Source of the DNA: Mantis religiosa
Lineage: Eukaryota > Arthropoda > Insecta > Mantodea > Mantidae
Length of the DNA: 64,000 nt
NCBI GenBank assembly: GCA_030765055.1
Contig: JAUKNK010000147.1
Location: 2,416,001 to 2,480,000 of the forward strand
Reading direction: 5' to 3'
Shown piece by piece: positions 19,038 through 29,439 of this stretch; the stretch's first letter is position 1; every line of letters starts with the position of its first letter. The position numbers were made by a program, and so were the translations under genes. The notes beneath the pieces were generated by a model. That model was not told where the DNA came from. It saw only the letters and a list, made by a program, of their open reading frames with translations, and ran no database searches.

Positions 19038-22000
19038 CTAGACGATCCATGTGTACCACCAACATCTTCCCTCGGGGAACCTTCTGGATGCGGTAGACCA
19101 GTCGTTGATCCTCTTCACCAACCGGGACGGTCCTTGCCATGGCTGCTGGAGCTTCGGGCAGCGTCCCTTGGTCCGGGTAGGACGGTACAACCAGACTAGG
19201 TCACCTTGCTGGAAACCTTGGCTGTTGGCTTGCCTGTCATACCTGGTCTTCATGCGGTCGCTCGCCTTCTGGATGTTCTGGCGAGCCATCTCTTTCATGT
19301 CATGGAGATGGTCCACCAAGTTCAACACATACTCGGTCGCTGGCTGTTTCACTTCCGGAGGGCTTCCAAATCCAGGTCACAAGGGAGGCGTAACCCTCGG
19401 CCGAACATTAAGCTGGCTGGCGTCATCCCAGTTGTGTCGTGTGTAGACGATCGGTAGGCCAGCAAGAACAGTGGCACCTTTACGTCCCAGTCTCGCTGAT
19501 GGCTGGCCACGACCTTCCTCAGGTGTCCCTCTAAGGTCTTGAGGTACCTTTCGACCATGCCATCCGACTGGAGATGTAGAGGTGTCGTGCGGGTCTTGAT
19601 CACCCCAAGCCTTTGTAGTGCCTCCTTCATTAGGTTGGACACAAAGTTGGTACCCTGGTCACTGTGTAGCTCTAACGGCACACCAAATCGACAGAACACT
19701 TGCTCCACGAGGCAGTCTGTGATTGTCTTTGCCTCTTGGGATGGCATACACCTCCGGACACTTGGTGAAGTAGTCCACGACCACCATTAGGTACTTGTTG
19801 CCTCGGTAGGAAACTGGCAGCGGTCCAGCAATGTCAACGGCGATCCGTTCGAATGGGGCTCCGACGTTGTACTGCTGCATGCGACCCCGGCTCCTAGTCT
19901 GGGGGCCACGACTCGCCGCGCACACGTGACACTGACGGCACCATCTCTCAGCCTCTGCTCGGAGTCTCAGCCAGTAGTAGCGCTGCCGAAGTTTGTCGAT
20001 CGTTCGGTTCGCTCCCAGGTGTCCACCCGAAGTACCAGCGTGCACTTCCTCCAAGATTTCCGGGACCAATACGACTTGTAGGTGACGCTCCTCGGTGCGA
20101 TGTCCTCCCAGGTTGGTCTCGTCCCTGCCTCCACTTCCCTCAAGAGTGGCCCCAAGTCTGCATCCGCCAGCAGCTCCCTCCTCATGCCTGCGCTATCCCA
20201 GCCATCCGCAGGCACTGCCGTGACTACTCGGACTGCAGCGGCACGCTCCTTCTCCTCCACTCTTGTACACTGGCCGCACTCTTCTGGACAGGGTCTTCGG
20301 GACATGGCGTCAGCGTTACCGTGGCTCTTCCCTCTACGATGTTCCGAGGTGAAGTCGTACTCCTGTAGCCTCTGGACCCAACGTGCTGTCTGGCCTTCCA
20401 GGTTCTTAAAGCTCAATAGCCAGGTTAGGGCGGAATGTTCAGTCCTCAGGTGGAACGGCTGACCGTACAGGTACTTGTGGAAGTACTCCAAGGTCTTTAC
20501 TACCGCCAGTAACTCCCGTCGGGTGACGCAGTAGTTCTTCTCTGCCTTGGATAGCATCTTGCTGTAGTAGGCTATCACCCGCTCATGGCCGTCCTGGATC
20601 TACGACAGGACAACTCCAATGCAATGGTCGCTGGCGTCGGTGTCCACAATGAAGGCGCCACCCAGGTGTGGGAAACCCAAAATTGGAGCACTGCACAATG
20701 TTTCCTTCAAGTGATGGAAAGCGTTTTCGGCGTCCTCCGTCCACACATAAGGCCGGTGTTCCTCTGTGAGGCGTGTGAGGGGTTTGGCGATGTTGGAGAA
20801 CCCCTTTATGAAGCGGCGGTAATAACTGCACAGCCCCAGGAAACTGCACAACTCTTTCCTATCCTTTGGGCGAGGCCAATCTCTCACAGCCTTTGTCTTC
20901 TCCGGGTCTGTGGCCACCCCGTTTGCTGAGACTATGTGGCCCAAGTAGTTAACTTCCTTGCGGAAGAGCTGGCACTTCTTCGCGTTCAGCTTCAAGTTGG
21001 TCGCCTCTAGTCTCTGTAGCACCTTACTCAGATTCTCGAGGTGATCTTCAAAAGTCTTCCCGACGATGATGATGTCGTCCAGGTATAGCAGGCAGGCATC
21101 GTAAGTCAGCCCTCTCATCACTGACTCCATGAGGCCTTGGAAGGTAGCTGGTGCATTGCAGAGGCCAAAGGGCATAACCGTGAACTGCCTGAGCCCTTGG
21201 CCCGTCGAGAATGCGGTTTTCTCCTTGTCTGTCGGGTATAGAGCTACCTGCCAGTAGCCCGACTTCAGTTCCAGGGTCGAGAACCACTGTGCACCAGCTA
21301 GCGTGTCCAGGGTCTCGTCAATCCGGGATAAGGGAAAACAGTCCTTTCGGGTGACAGCGTTCAGCTTTCTGTAGTCTACGCAGAAGCGCAGCTCCCCCTT
21401 CTTCTTCTTCACCAAGACTACAGGGGAACACCAAGGGCTGTCAGACTCTTCAATCACTCCCCTGGATCTCATGTCCTCTAGCATGTCTCGTACCGCCCCT
21501 TGCTTCGCCAGCGGAACGCGTCTATGTGGTTGCCGAATAGGCCGGGCGTCTCCGGTGTCGATGCGGTGGAGCACTTTGTCCGTGCGGCCGTAGTCACTAT
21601 CGCCTTGGCTGAAGACGCGCTCCTATTGCCTCAGTAGTTGTCGAAAATTCTCCAGCTGTTCTGCGGTCAGGTGGCCGGCCGCCCTCTCCAGTAAGCCTTC
21701 TAGCCGGGGCCCCAGGTGTTGCTTCGGCGCCGGCTCCTGTGTCTTGTCGATTGCTGTTACGCTCACTACGGGCTCGCAGGTTCCCAACTCCGTCCCGGCA
21801 TGGACATCGTGATCGGTGTCCGTTGGATTTAGCAGTCTCACTGGAACCTCCTCTCAGCACGGCAGCAATTGCCTGGCTAAACACAGCCCGTGTACAGGCG
21901 TCTTCTGGTCCAGCATCATGTACCTGGTTCTCTGGCCCTCCAGTCGCGCCGTCACCACCACCTCGCTCCTCGTGGGAACAACCACGTCTTCGTCCAAGAC

Positions 22001-22537
22001 GACCCTGCAAATTCCAAGGCGCTCTTCGGGTTGATGGAGTATAACCTCTTCTACGTTAAGCCGCAGGACCTTCTTGCCGAAGTCGACCGTCGCCTCATGG
22101 CTCCTGAGGGCATCCGGTCCCAGGATCACCTCCTCAGCCACCTTCGCGACGAATACCCACAGACACATGGCACTCCGTCCCAAGTTCAGCTCCAGCAGGG
22201 CCTCCTTCTCCACAGGCAAGGTGTAGCCCGATGCCGTGACAAGCTGGTATGGCCGGCTTGGCTTCCTTGTCGGCAAACCCTTCGCCACGTCAGGTCTGAT
22301 GATGGTCACAGCCGCCCCGGTGTCCACCAGCACGTGGCACGGCTTCCCTCTCACCCAACCGTCCACGATGAGGCTGTCATGCATACGCCGGCTGACGGCG
22401 CGCAGTGTCACTCGAGGGGATGGTGGTGATGGCGCCGACGTGCCCCTCTCCACGACGGTCCTTACTCGTTTTCCGGCTGTTCTTCCTGGTGTGGGCAGTC
22501 TCTCTGCTGGTGTCCGGGCTGTCCACACCCCCAACAC
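19038..22537 (-). pseudogene. pol: Gypsy copy 2 pol, multiply broken
   Basis: The domain order is the same as copy 1. Protease DTGAAVTIIRP is intact in the frame from 22537. That frame starts upstream within gag, showing the gag-pol overlap. Stops occur at about 21850 (Gln codon to TGA), 21620 (TAG) and 20600 (Gln codon to TAG). RT in 21574-20600 retains FCVDYRKLNAVT and YLDDIIIVG. RNase H is split around DHCIGVVLS. Near 20065 about 110 bp present in copy 1 (roughly 5820-5930) are missing. Small deletions break the integrase near 19745, 19352 and 19097. Integrase blocks VDIAGPLPVSYRG, LHSDQGTNF and SDGMVERYL are still readable. The gene cannot make a full product. Confidence 0.88.
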
Positions 22538-23711
22538 AGGCCACTAGGTGTTCGCCGGCTTCCCTCAGCTGGTCTTCTGCCTCCGGCGTAGCGGACACTC
22601 CTCGTTCTCGACGTCGGGATAAATGTTATTTTGGCCGCCTCCATCCTTAATGCCGCTGGCAGCACCTCGTGGATGGTTTTATATTCCTCGAGCATTAGGC
22701 GCTGACGAATCTCCGTGTCCCGTACCCCGTCGACAAAATTGTAGGCGGCTTCCCGGGATACGAACTCCAGTGGCAGGTCAACCAAAGCCTTGCTAGCCAG
22801 CTGCTCGATCGCAATGGCGAACTCCTGCAGCGTCTCCCCCGGCTGCTGTGACCTTGCCTTTAGCTGGCTGCGGTATGCTGCGGCTAAGCGGTGGTTCCCG
22901 AAGCGATCCTCCAGGGCTTACCAGAGGTCCTTGGGCGCCGCCGTCGTCTGCACCGCGTTTAGGACTTCCGCGGCTCTCCCCTGGAGTCTGGCTGTGTGGC
23001 CTCCTCCTCCAGTGACCATCCGTTGTGCCTGGCCACTGTGTCGAACTGGCGGCGGAAGACCTTAAACGTTGACGCGCCATCATACTTGGGAGGTTTGACG
23101 CGCGGCGATGCTATGTCACGTCCCGGTGCGTCGGCCTTCAAATCCTTCAACCTCCTGCCGACGACGTCCTCCACCATGGTGCTCAGGGACTTGGCGCGGT
23201 TGTCGGCCTTTCCTTCCAGCTCATTAACCCGGCTCGCGAGGTCTCCGATGCGTTCGTCCACCTGACCGATCCGCTTGCCGAGTCCCGTGACGTCCTCCCT
23301 CACGCCGGCCAACTGTTCCTCAAATTTCGCGGCGAGGGCCTCGTTCGCAACCTTCATTTCTTCCATCTTCTCCGTGAGGTTATCGTTAGCCGTCTTCATT
23401 TCTTCCAGCTTTGCGGCCAGGTTGTTATTTGCCGCTTCTGTTTTTGTTGTTAATTCGGCCTTCATTTCTTCCATCTTCCCGGTGATGTTGTCGTTGGCCG
23501 TCTTCATTTGTTTCAGTTCCGCGGCCAGGTTGTCATTTGTAGTCTCCAGCTTCGAGGCCAGGCTGTTATTTGCCGCTTCCGTTTTTGTTAATAATTCGGC
23601 CTTCATTTCTTCCATCTTCTCGGTGATGTTGCCGTTGGCCGTCTTCATTTCTGTCAGTTCCGCCTTCATTTCCATCATCTTCTCCAAAATCTTTTCCAAT
23701 GCCGCGTCCAT
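22462..23711 (-). pseudogene. gag: Gypsy copy 2 Gag, frameshifted
   Basis: It starts MDAALEKILEKMMEMKAEL at 23711 and has a longer coiled coil than copy 1, with alternating 14-residue-type units (TANDNITGKMEEMKAEL, EAANNNLAAKLEEMK). A 7-bp deletion near 22990 shifts the frame after LEEEATQ. A stop replaces a Glu codon near 22920. The C-terminal part resumes at 22785 and keeps the zinc knuckle CWGCGQPGHQQRDCP. As in copy 1, the open frame runs upstream through the primer-binding site into the LTR (to 23804). Confidence 0.85.
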
Positions 23712-23738
23712 GGCTGTAATGTTCGGTGCTGTTGTCTT

Positions 23739-23755
23739 CCCGCTTCCTGACACCA
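23739..23755 (-). other. Primer-binding site of Gypsy copy 2
   Basis: TGGTGTCAGGAAGCGGG begins two bases after the 5' LTR on the minus strand and keeps the TGG start. Confidence 0.65.
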
Positions 23756-23756
23756 G

Positions 23757-24244
23757 TGTGACTTTGTGGGTTCGTGAAATGAAAAGTCCAATTTCACCAC
23801 TCAAAAATGCTCTTTATTTCCACCGACTTACAGTTAAACTCTTGCCAATTACACAGAATTACGTAATGCACACAATTACGATTCACCAGTTTGTCCGTTA
23901 CAAGGTCACTTGCACTCGTAATTACGTACAATGTTCCGATGCTCTCACACAGTCTTCTCGTCGTATACTAGCACTGCATTCTTACACCAAGAACTGACTG
24001 ACTGCCCCTTTCACGACGTGTCGCTTATATAGTGTCCGCTTGCCGATCTAGAAGGTTCTCGATTAGATTGAATGTCCCGTAATTTCCAGACCCTAGGAGA
24101 AGGGTAAAGAGACGGCTCAGGGGCCCGACATCCCTCTCCTAACCATCCCTTCAGTTAGTGACAGGAGACAAATGAGTGGGCGTGGCGTGGCCTCCGGTCG
24201 CTTCTCAGCTGTTGATTGTGGTGCTTCCCGATAATTGGGTGACA
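23757..24244 (-). repeat. 5' LTR of Gypsy copy 2
   Basis: This 488-bp partner of 18501-18988 has a TATA-like TATATAA at 24025-24031 on the minus strand. Confidence 0.9.
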
Positions 24245-24248
24245 GTAT

Positions 24249-24520
24249 AGAATAATGAGTGCACTTTTATCTGAACGGCATGAACATGCATTCTTTAAGA
24301 ATGGGACAAATATGCATTATTGTGTGGAGTGACAGTAAAAAAATGTGTGTATGAATATGGTGAACTAAATTCAATCATAATGAAAAAATATCTCTGCGTA
24401 AATGACATGCCTAAAATTACAGACAAAATTGTTTGTGCGCTGTCTCATATTTTGCTATCAAACTACATATAAGAAGAACCGGAAGGATTCATTTATTAAT
24501 GCAGAAGACAGGCAGATCAA
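24249..24520 (+). pseudogene. P-element/THAP9-like transposase fragment, right part
   Basis: The reading continues after the Gypsy copy 2 insertion: SALLSERHEHAFFKNGTNMHY, then YGELNSIIMKKYLCV and ITDKIVCALSHILLSNYI. It lies directly against the GTAT target duplication and has the same strand as 18025-18500. It looks like the extreme C-terminus of the same transposase. A frameshift lies near 24330. Confidence 0.45.
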
Positions 24521-25259
24521 GAAAACAAAGAACAACAAAATGTAATATTGTTGCAGTAGCATAACCTATTTGTGAAGTGAGTTACCACGACGGACTACAT
24601 GACTTTCTACGTCACTACCCCCTCTGGCAACTTTGCCGCCCGTATAGAGTCCGCCGTGGTTATACGCATTGTTCTCTATTATATACAAAATTATTTGCAC
24701 TTATTCACCACCCATCCTGTATAATAACAGTACACATATGTAGAGAATATTTATTACTGGCTATGTTAAGAAAACTCAGTATAATAATATATCCATTATA
24801 TACTTCGCCGTCACGAAATTCCAAACGCATAACGCGTACCGCGTTTGTCTCCGCCAGTTATGCCCCACTCGGCAAAGGAGGTAAAAGTAGTCCATCCAGT
24901 GCAACACAGATGGCGTTGAAGTTCTCAGTATATTTTATGAAATAATACTGCTATTTTTTTTAAATATTTGAAAAGAAATGCATATGCATGCATTGTGTTT
25001 ACTAAGTAAACTGTATTTGGTTTAAATAATGGGCACAAATAGCAGGTGTTGTAAATATTAGTTTAAAGTAATTAAAATATTTTCCAGTAAACTGGAACTA
25101 AAGGCTGTTCATTGAAATATAAATATTACGAAGATATTTTGGTTGTCTGTTGTTGAAATTCAATTAATTAAAATTCTTACTTTTAAATCAAATCTAGTAC
25201 CATGATATACGTCAGCAAATTATACTTAATATTACAAAGTTAAACATAAAATATACCTG
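24521..25259. other. No recognisable feature
   Basis: Mostly AT-rich DNA. Two GC-richer patches (about 24575-24660 and 24800-24910) could be remnants of one short element, but I see no clean inverted repeat or coding similarity. The open frame at 24577-24945 has no family resemblance. Confidence 0.4.
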
Positions 25260-25619
25260 TGTGATCTTGGCTACCGGTGAAGGCCGCGTCATCTTGGTGG
25301 AAATTGCCGACGTTTCGCTCATCTTGTCGTGAGCTTCTTCTGGGCTCTTGTCCGCTCTTTCGCTCGCTCGCTCGTGCTGGCTGGCTGTATACAGCCAGAA
25401 GGTTTTTGCTGCGTGCCCACCCATTAAGGGTTTTACCGCAGGTAGGATTATAAATGAAAGATTTAGGATGAAGGTGATGTAGGTTTTTGATTGGGAGTAA
25501 ATTTTGAGGTTACCAAAGTACCTTCGGGTTGAAAGAGAGGATGCAGTACTTAGCACCCATTTTGTTTCGTTTTAAATATTTTGGAATTTAGTTGGGGAGA
25601 AATTTAGATGCCAAACAGC

Positions 25620-26281
25620 TTGGAAGAATTAGGAGGAGCTCAGCTTTAGCTGCTGATAGGTTCAGCTCCTCTGTTATCTAGGGTGCCCGCATGCCATACG
25701 GGGGACCCGATGCAGTCTAGATCGACGTCTAGTGGGGCCATAATTTCCCAGTGATCTGACAAGGGCGCTTCTGTGAGATGGTAAACTTGCGTATAATTTT
25801 GAAGCCCGGCGCCTAATTTCATCCTCCACGTATGGAAGACCCGATGCTTCGTGGAGCAACCTGGTAGGGAAATAACGTCCCACAGAATAAATAGACCGCA
25901 GTCCTTTATTCTGTGCACGTTGAAGCCATGCTAAACAGCTGTCTGCTGCCATGCCCCAGATCTCGCAGGCATATAGCATCACCGGGATTACCAGCGCTCG
26001 GAAGAGGTACAACTTCATGCGGACTGGCATCGAGGTAGACCCCAGCATTGGGTACAGGGAAGCAATTGCTCCCTGTACCTTTGCCGAGAGGTCCCTGATG
26101 TGCCGGCGAAATGTTAAACCTCTATCCAAGTTGACACCAAGGTACTGGACAGAGTTAAACCACTCTATCCTTCGACCTCGGTAGCTGAAGTTGGGGCAGT
26201 CTGCGGGGGTGTGGCGCTTTGTAAAAAGTATGGCGTGGCTTTTGTCCGGATTTACGGACATCCGCCAACGCCGACACCACT
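25620..26281 (-). pseudogene. Jockey-like LINE RT fragment (thumb/C-terminal part)
   Basis: On the minus strand the frame from 26281 reads CRRWRMSVNPDKSHAILFTK, then SVQYLGVNLDRGLTFRRHI, GSTSMPVRMKLYLFRALVIP, MLYACEIWGMAADSC, LAWLQRAQNKGLRSIY, LLHEASGLPYVEDEIRRRA and SALVRSLGNYGPTRRRSR. These are the thumb and post-RT blocks of Jockey elements. The piece begins abruptly at the palindrome edge (26281/26282), so the polymerase core and everything upstream are missing. A related fragment lies at 60828-61590 on the + strand. Confidence 0.75.
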
Positions 26282-26522
26282 GTCCGCTCTTTGTCCCGTT
26301 GCTCCCGTTTATATACCGGTTGCGAATCTCTGCTGGTCCCGCCCCTTTGTCCCCGATTGGTTGCCTGTCTGCCAATGGGATTTTGCACCGGTGTCACCGC
26401 TTTTTGTTGGCAGACAGGCAAGATCCCATTGGCAGACAGGCAACCAATCGGGGACAAAGGGGCGGGACCAGCAGAGATTCGCAACCGGTATATAAACGGG
26501 AGCAACGGGACAAAGAGCGGAC
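26282..26522. repeat. Perfect palindrome, 99-bp arms, 43-nt loop, TATA in each arm
   Basis: The left arm 26282-26380 is the exact reverse complement of the right arm 26424-26522. The loop at 26381-26423 contains a further copy of tggcagacaggca. Each arm carries TATATAAACGGG oriented outward and a GC-rich ggggcgggacc box. Single strands could fold into a 99-bp hairpin. Perfect identity implies a recent origin or gene conversion between the arms. Confidence 0.92.
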
Positions 26523-26746
26523 AAGAGCCCAGAAGAAGCTCACGACAAGATGAGTGAAACGTCGGCAATTTCGACCAAGATGACGCGGCCTGCACCGGAA
26601 GCCAAGATCACACATCAAGACACAGGCCGTGGAAGCCTACGCATCCATAAAATATACCTAATTTACATTCAATTATAATGTAACACAATTTGGATATAAT
26701 TATAAATGGGAGAAATGAACAAGCTAAGTAAATTAATGATTCATGA

Positions 26747-27230
26747 TTATCTGGATTTGTTAAAGGGCAGATAATCCTTCAATGTGTAAAAGCAGTGCAC
26801 CTGCAAGAAAGCCCCTGTTCTAGTTTTAAACACGTTGTGCTTACCTATGCTTTTGATGTCATTAGGAAGGGAATTGTATACTATTGTACAGGAATGCAGT
26901 ACTCCACTCTTAAACATTGTAGTTCTCATTGAGTTTACGTATATATCCTTAATATGCCTCCAAAGTATAAACACATGCCAAAGTAAGTATGTAAAGCTTT
27001 CTGAACAGTGGCTTATATGAACGTAGCATTCTTTAATTGCCTATAATTCGAATGGCTTGTTTTTGTTTAATAAATATATCTTTGGCTTCTGGTGAACTCC
27101 CACAAAATATTATTCCATATTTAACTATAGAACGTATATGTGCATAATAGGACAAGAAGGTTGACATTTTGACTTAATATTCTTAGAGCATATATATTCC
27201 TGCTTAATTTGGTTAGTAGATGATTTGTAT
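26747..27230 (-). pseudogene. CR1/L2/Daphne-like LINE RT, C-terminal tail
   Basis: On the minus strand the end reads TTMFKSGVLHSCTIVYNSLP, then NDIKSIGKHNVFKTRTGAFL and CFYTLKDYL, the characteristic YNxLPxxIK tail of CR1/L2-type LINE polyproteins. Upstream (27000-27200), frames with interruptions read LNMEYFVG-like and KPKIYLLNKNKPFEL, then CYVHISHCSESFTYLLWHV, which fit the preceding block of that family. Stops and a frameshift are present. The 5' part is missing. Confidence 0.65.
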
Positions 27231-27778
27231 GAGTTTTCTATTTTAAGTTATCCTGTATCCACAAGCATAAAGAGTTTGTTTCACTTTTGAATGAAATTAA
27301 TTTATTATTTAATTTTAATTTAATTGGTAATAAAGAACGCAAACGGAACGAGGGTCTCAACGTTCAAAACATCGCAACTGTGTGGCAGTGTGAAGGAGTA
27401 ATGGGCAGAATTGAAACATCCATTCCTATACAAGTTCCTGTACACTAAGATTATTTAATACTATTTGTATAGTACGATTTTACTCATCCCATCCTGTTTC
27501 CATGGATAATGAATGAAATAAAATATCTCTCCTTAATTATGAGGTTTTCTAACTTATATCATTTATACAAGTATATGTCAACTCTTCAACTCTTATATAT
27601 CAAATATGTTTCTGCTTGTTATGGGTAATGGTTAAATACATAGCACCTATAATCTGGCTTACTATGATTAAGTTTAAGATGGGTGTGAACTTCGTCCAAG
27701 TCCGCCCAAAGTAGGAATGAAGGATACTAGCAAATAAATGGGATTAAAAGTAATGATTCATATTTAAATGATTAATAC
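27231..27778. other. No recognisable feature
   Basis: AT-rich DNA without open frames of note or repeats that I can identify. Confidence 0.5.
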
Positions 27779-28045
27779 TGTTACTTTGTGGGTTCGTGAA
27801 ATTAAAAGTCCAGTTGCAGAAACTCAAAATATTCTTTATTTCCACTGAATTACAGTTGGTACACTTGCCGATTACATAGAATTACGTAGCGCACACAATT
27901 ACAATCCACCAGTTCGTATGTCACAGGTCCAATCCACACTCATTATTACGCAACACTCACAGTTACGTACCACTCTCTCTAGAGCTGACTAAGAATCGCT
28001 CTGCCCAGCTACCGGTTCGTCGTGCCTTCCGATAATTAAGTGACA
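27779..28045 (-). mobile_element. Solo LTR of the Gypsy family (267 bp, short variant)
   Basis: It starts TGTTACTTTGTGGGTTCGTG and ends GATAATTAAGTGACA, matching both ends of the LTRs at 4311 and 18501. It shares the AATAAA-containing block and the LTR2-like tracts (gaattacgta, caccagttcgt) but lacks much of the centre. No internal region accompanies it. The flanking 4-mers are atac and ataa, an imperfect target duplication. It probably arose by LTR-LTR recombination, followed by deletion or as a short LTR subtype. Confidence 0.82.
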
Positions 28046-29439
28046 ATAATTTTTAGTTGGATTGATGTTTATACGTTTGCTTTATAATGTACTAAATAGA
28101 AAACACGGTGTTTTGATACTCTTGCACTAATTATTCTTACGAAGGTTTATTCTTCAATTTCAAGTTAATCGACAAACATTTGAAGAAATTATCCCATTGA
28201 TAATTTCCTTGTGGGTGCAAGGGAAGTATGGCACTACAGGACCCTTTAAGGGATGGTCAATTATTGAGAGCACAGCTAGTCATTATGCCATAGTCTTATA
28301 ATTCCTTTCATTTTGTGTGGCCAACACAAATAATGAATAATGGCTTACCATTTGAAACGCGCATGAACATTGGGAAGTGTTGACAAATGACATGCAATAT
28401 CCCGCAGAAAGTTCGCTCCACTAAAACAAAAACTGCATTGGGCATAATTTGCACTTTTTAACGAGATCTCGAATGTAAGAGTTAGAACTTCCGTGTAAGA
28501 GGTGATCCTGTGTCTACGTCAGAGAAGTCAGTACTAGCTCATATCTCTTTAGTACATATCCACATGATGTAGGTACAGTAAAAGCGGGCTTTAAATATCA
28601 CGCATTCATTAATTGCTGGGCACCGTCATCCAGGCGCCCCTGAATAGCCGATTGAGCTAGTTCTAGTACCTTGTTCAGGTTCGTGTTCTGGAACGCGAGT
28701 TCACTGTCTGATTAATGCAACGAGCTTCTGCAGTTTGCGGGATCATTCACTCCATAGTAGCTACAAAAAAGGGTGAACATATACATAGCCATCACAGCAA
28801 TGATACTCTTTTAGCGTTGCCAGTTTTACAGCGAGAGGCGACGAGATGAAAGTTGACTGTATTTCTTTCACGGAATTCACCTATTGGTTAAATCGAGATG
28901 TACGTACAGAGCTTGACACAGAGGTTTTCTTTCTATTTCAGCTTGTGTGTGACAACATACACAATGATTATTGCGTGGTAGCAGAAACTGAACCTTGAAA
29001 CCTTGAAACATTGAACCGGAGAACACTTCGCATACGCAGTTATATGAATAGGGGTCGCGTAAAGCGCACTACACCTAAATCGCACCATTTTCTCCAGAAA
29101 CAGTGCTTCTGTCTGCATGTGCCTTCTAACGGCAGTTTTTGTAAGTTCTATAGCTACATGGACTTCTGCATTAATTTGGTGAGGTTGGCGCTCTTCCTTG
29201 TGTAGAAATACCAATCTGTAACTTTTAGTTCAAATTTCTGCAGACTTTGCAAGAATCGTCTAAGCATTCTATCTATTGGTAAGTTATTCATTATATTCTG
29301 ATCATATTTTAGAGATATTTTCCTCCTTTAGCTACCGTGTTACGATAAAAATGTTCCTTAAAACTGCACATGGGTAGAAGTAGTTGGCTGGGAATCATTA
29401 AATAGCCGAAATCACACCCTCACGGTTACCTCAAATCGC
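28046..29439. other. No confident feature
   Basis: About 1.4 kb without a supported gene. A short frame near 28150-28240 (FQVNRQTFEEIIPLI) faintly resembles Harbinger-type transposase N-terminal text but is too short to call. No inverted repeats were recognised. Confidence 0.4.

Larger units (their letters stand above)
18501..24244 (-). mobile_element. Ty3/Gypsy LTR retrotransposon, copy 2 (same family, 488-bp LTRs)
   Basis: Minus-strand provirus of 5744 bp. LTRs are 23757-24244 (5') and 18501-18988 (3'), 488 bp each and about 97% alike by eye. The target duplication is GTAT (18497-18500 and 24245-24248). The internal region is clearly the same family as copy 1, but the LTR middle differs and is 65 bp longer. 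Gag and pol carry several stops, frameshifts and a deletion of about 110 bp. It interrupts the P-like transposase fragment. Confidence 0.93.
25260..26612. mobile_element. 1.35-kb structure bounded by 101-bp inverted repeats, with an internal perfect palindrome
   Basis: 25260-25360 and 26512-26612 are inverted copies with 97 of 101 positions matching by eye. Between them lie a Jockey RT fragment on the minus strand and a perfect palindrome at 26282-26522 that shares its outer 11 bp with the right repeat. The repeated sequence looks like a promoter plus start of a coding exon: TATATAAACGGG in the palindrome arm, then an ATG reading MSETSAISTKMTRP in both outer copies. No target duplication was found. 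Whether this is a real inverted-repeat element or a rearranged LINE 5' end is open. Confidence 0.6.

Noticed and set aside
26155..26618. Overlapping frames on both strands with the same peptides (IYRLRISAGPAPLSPIG)
   Set aside because: They arise because the region is a perfect palindrome. They are not genes.
28150..28240. Text reading FQVNRQTFEEIIPLI, reminiscent of Harbinger transposases
   Set aside because: Too short, no further motif, and no terminal repeats around it.
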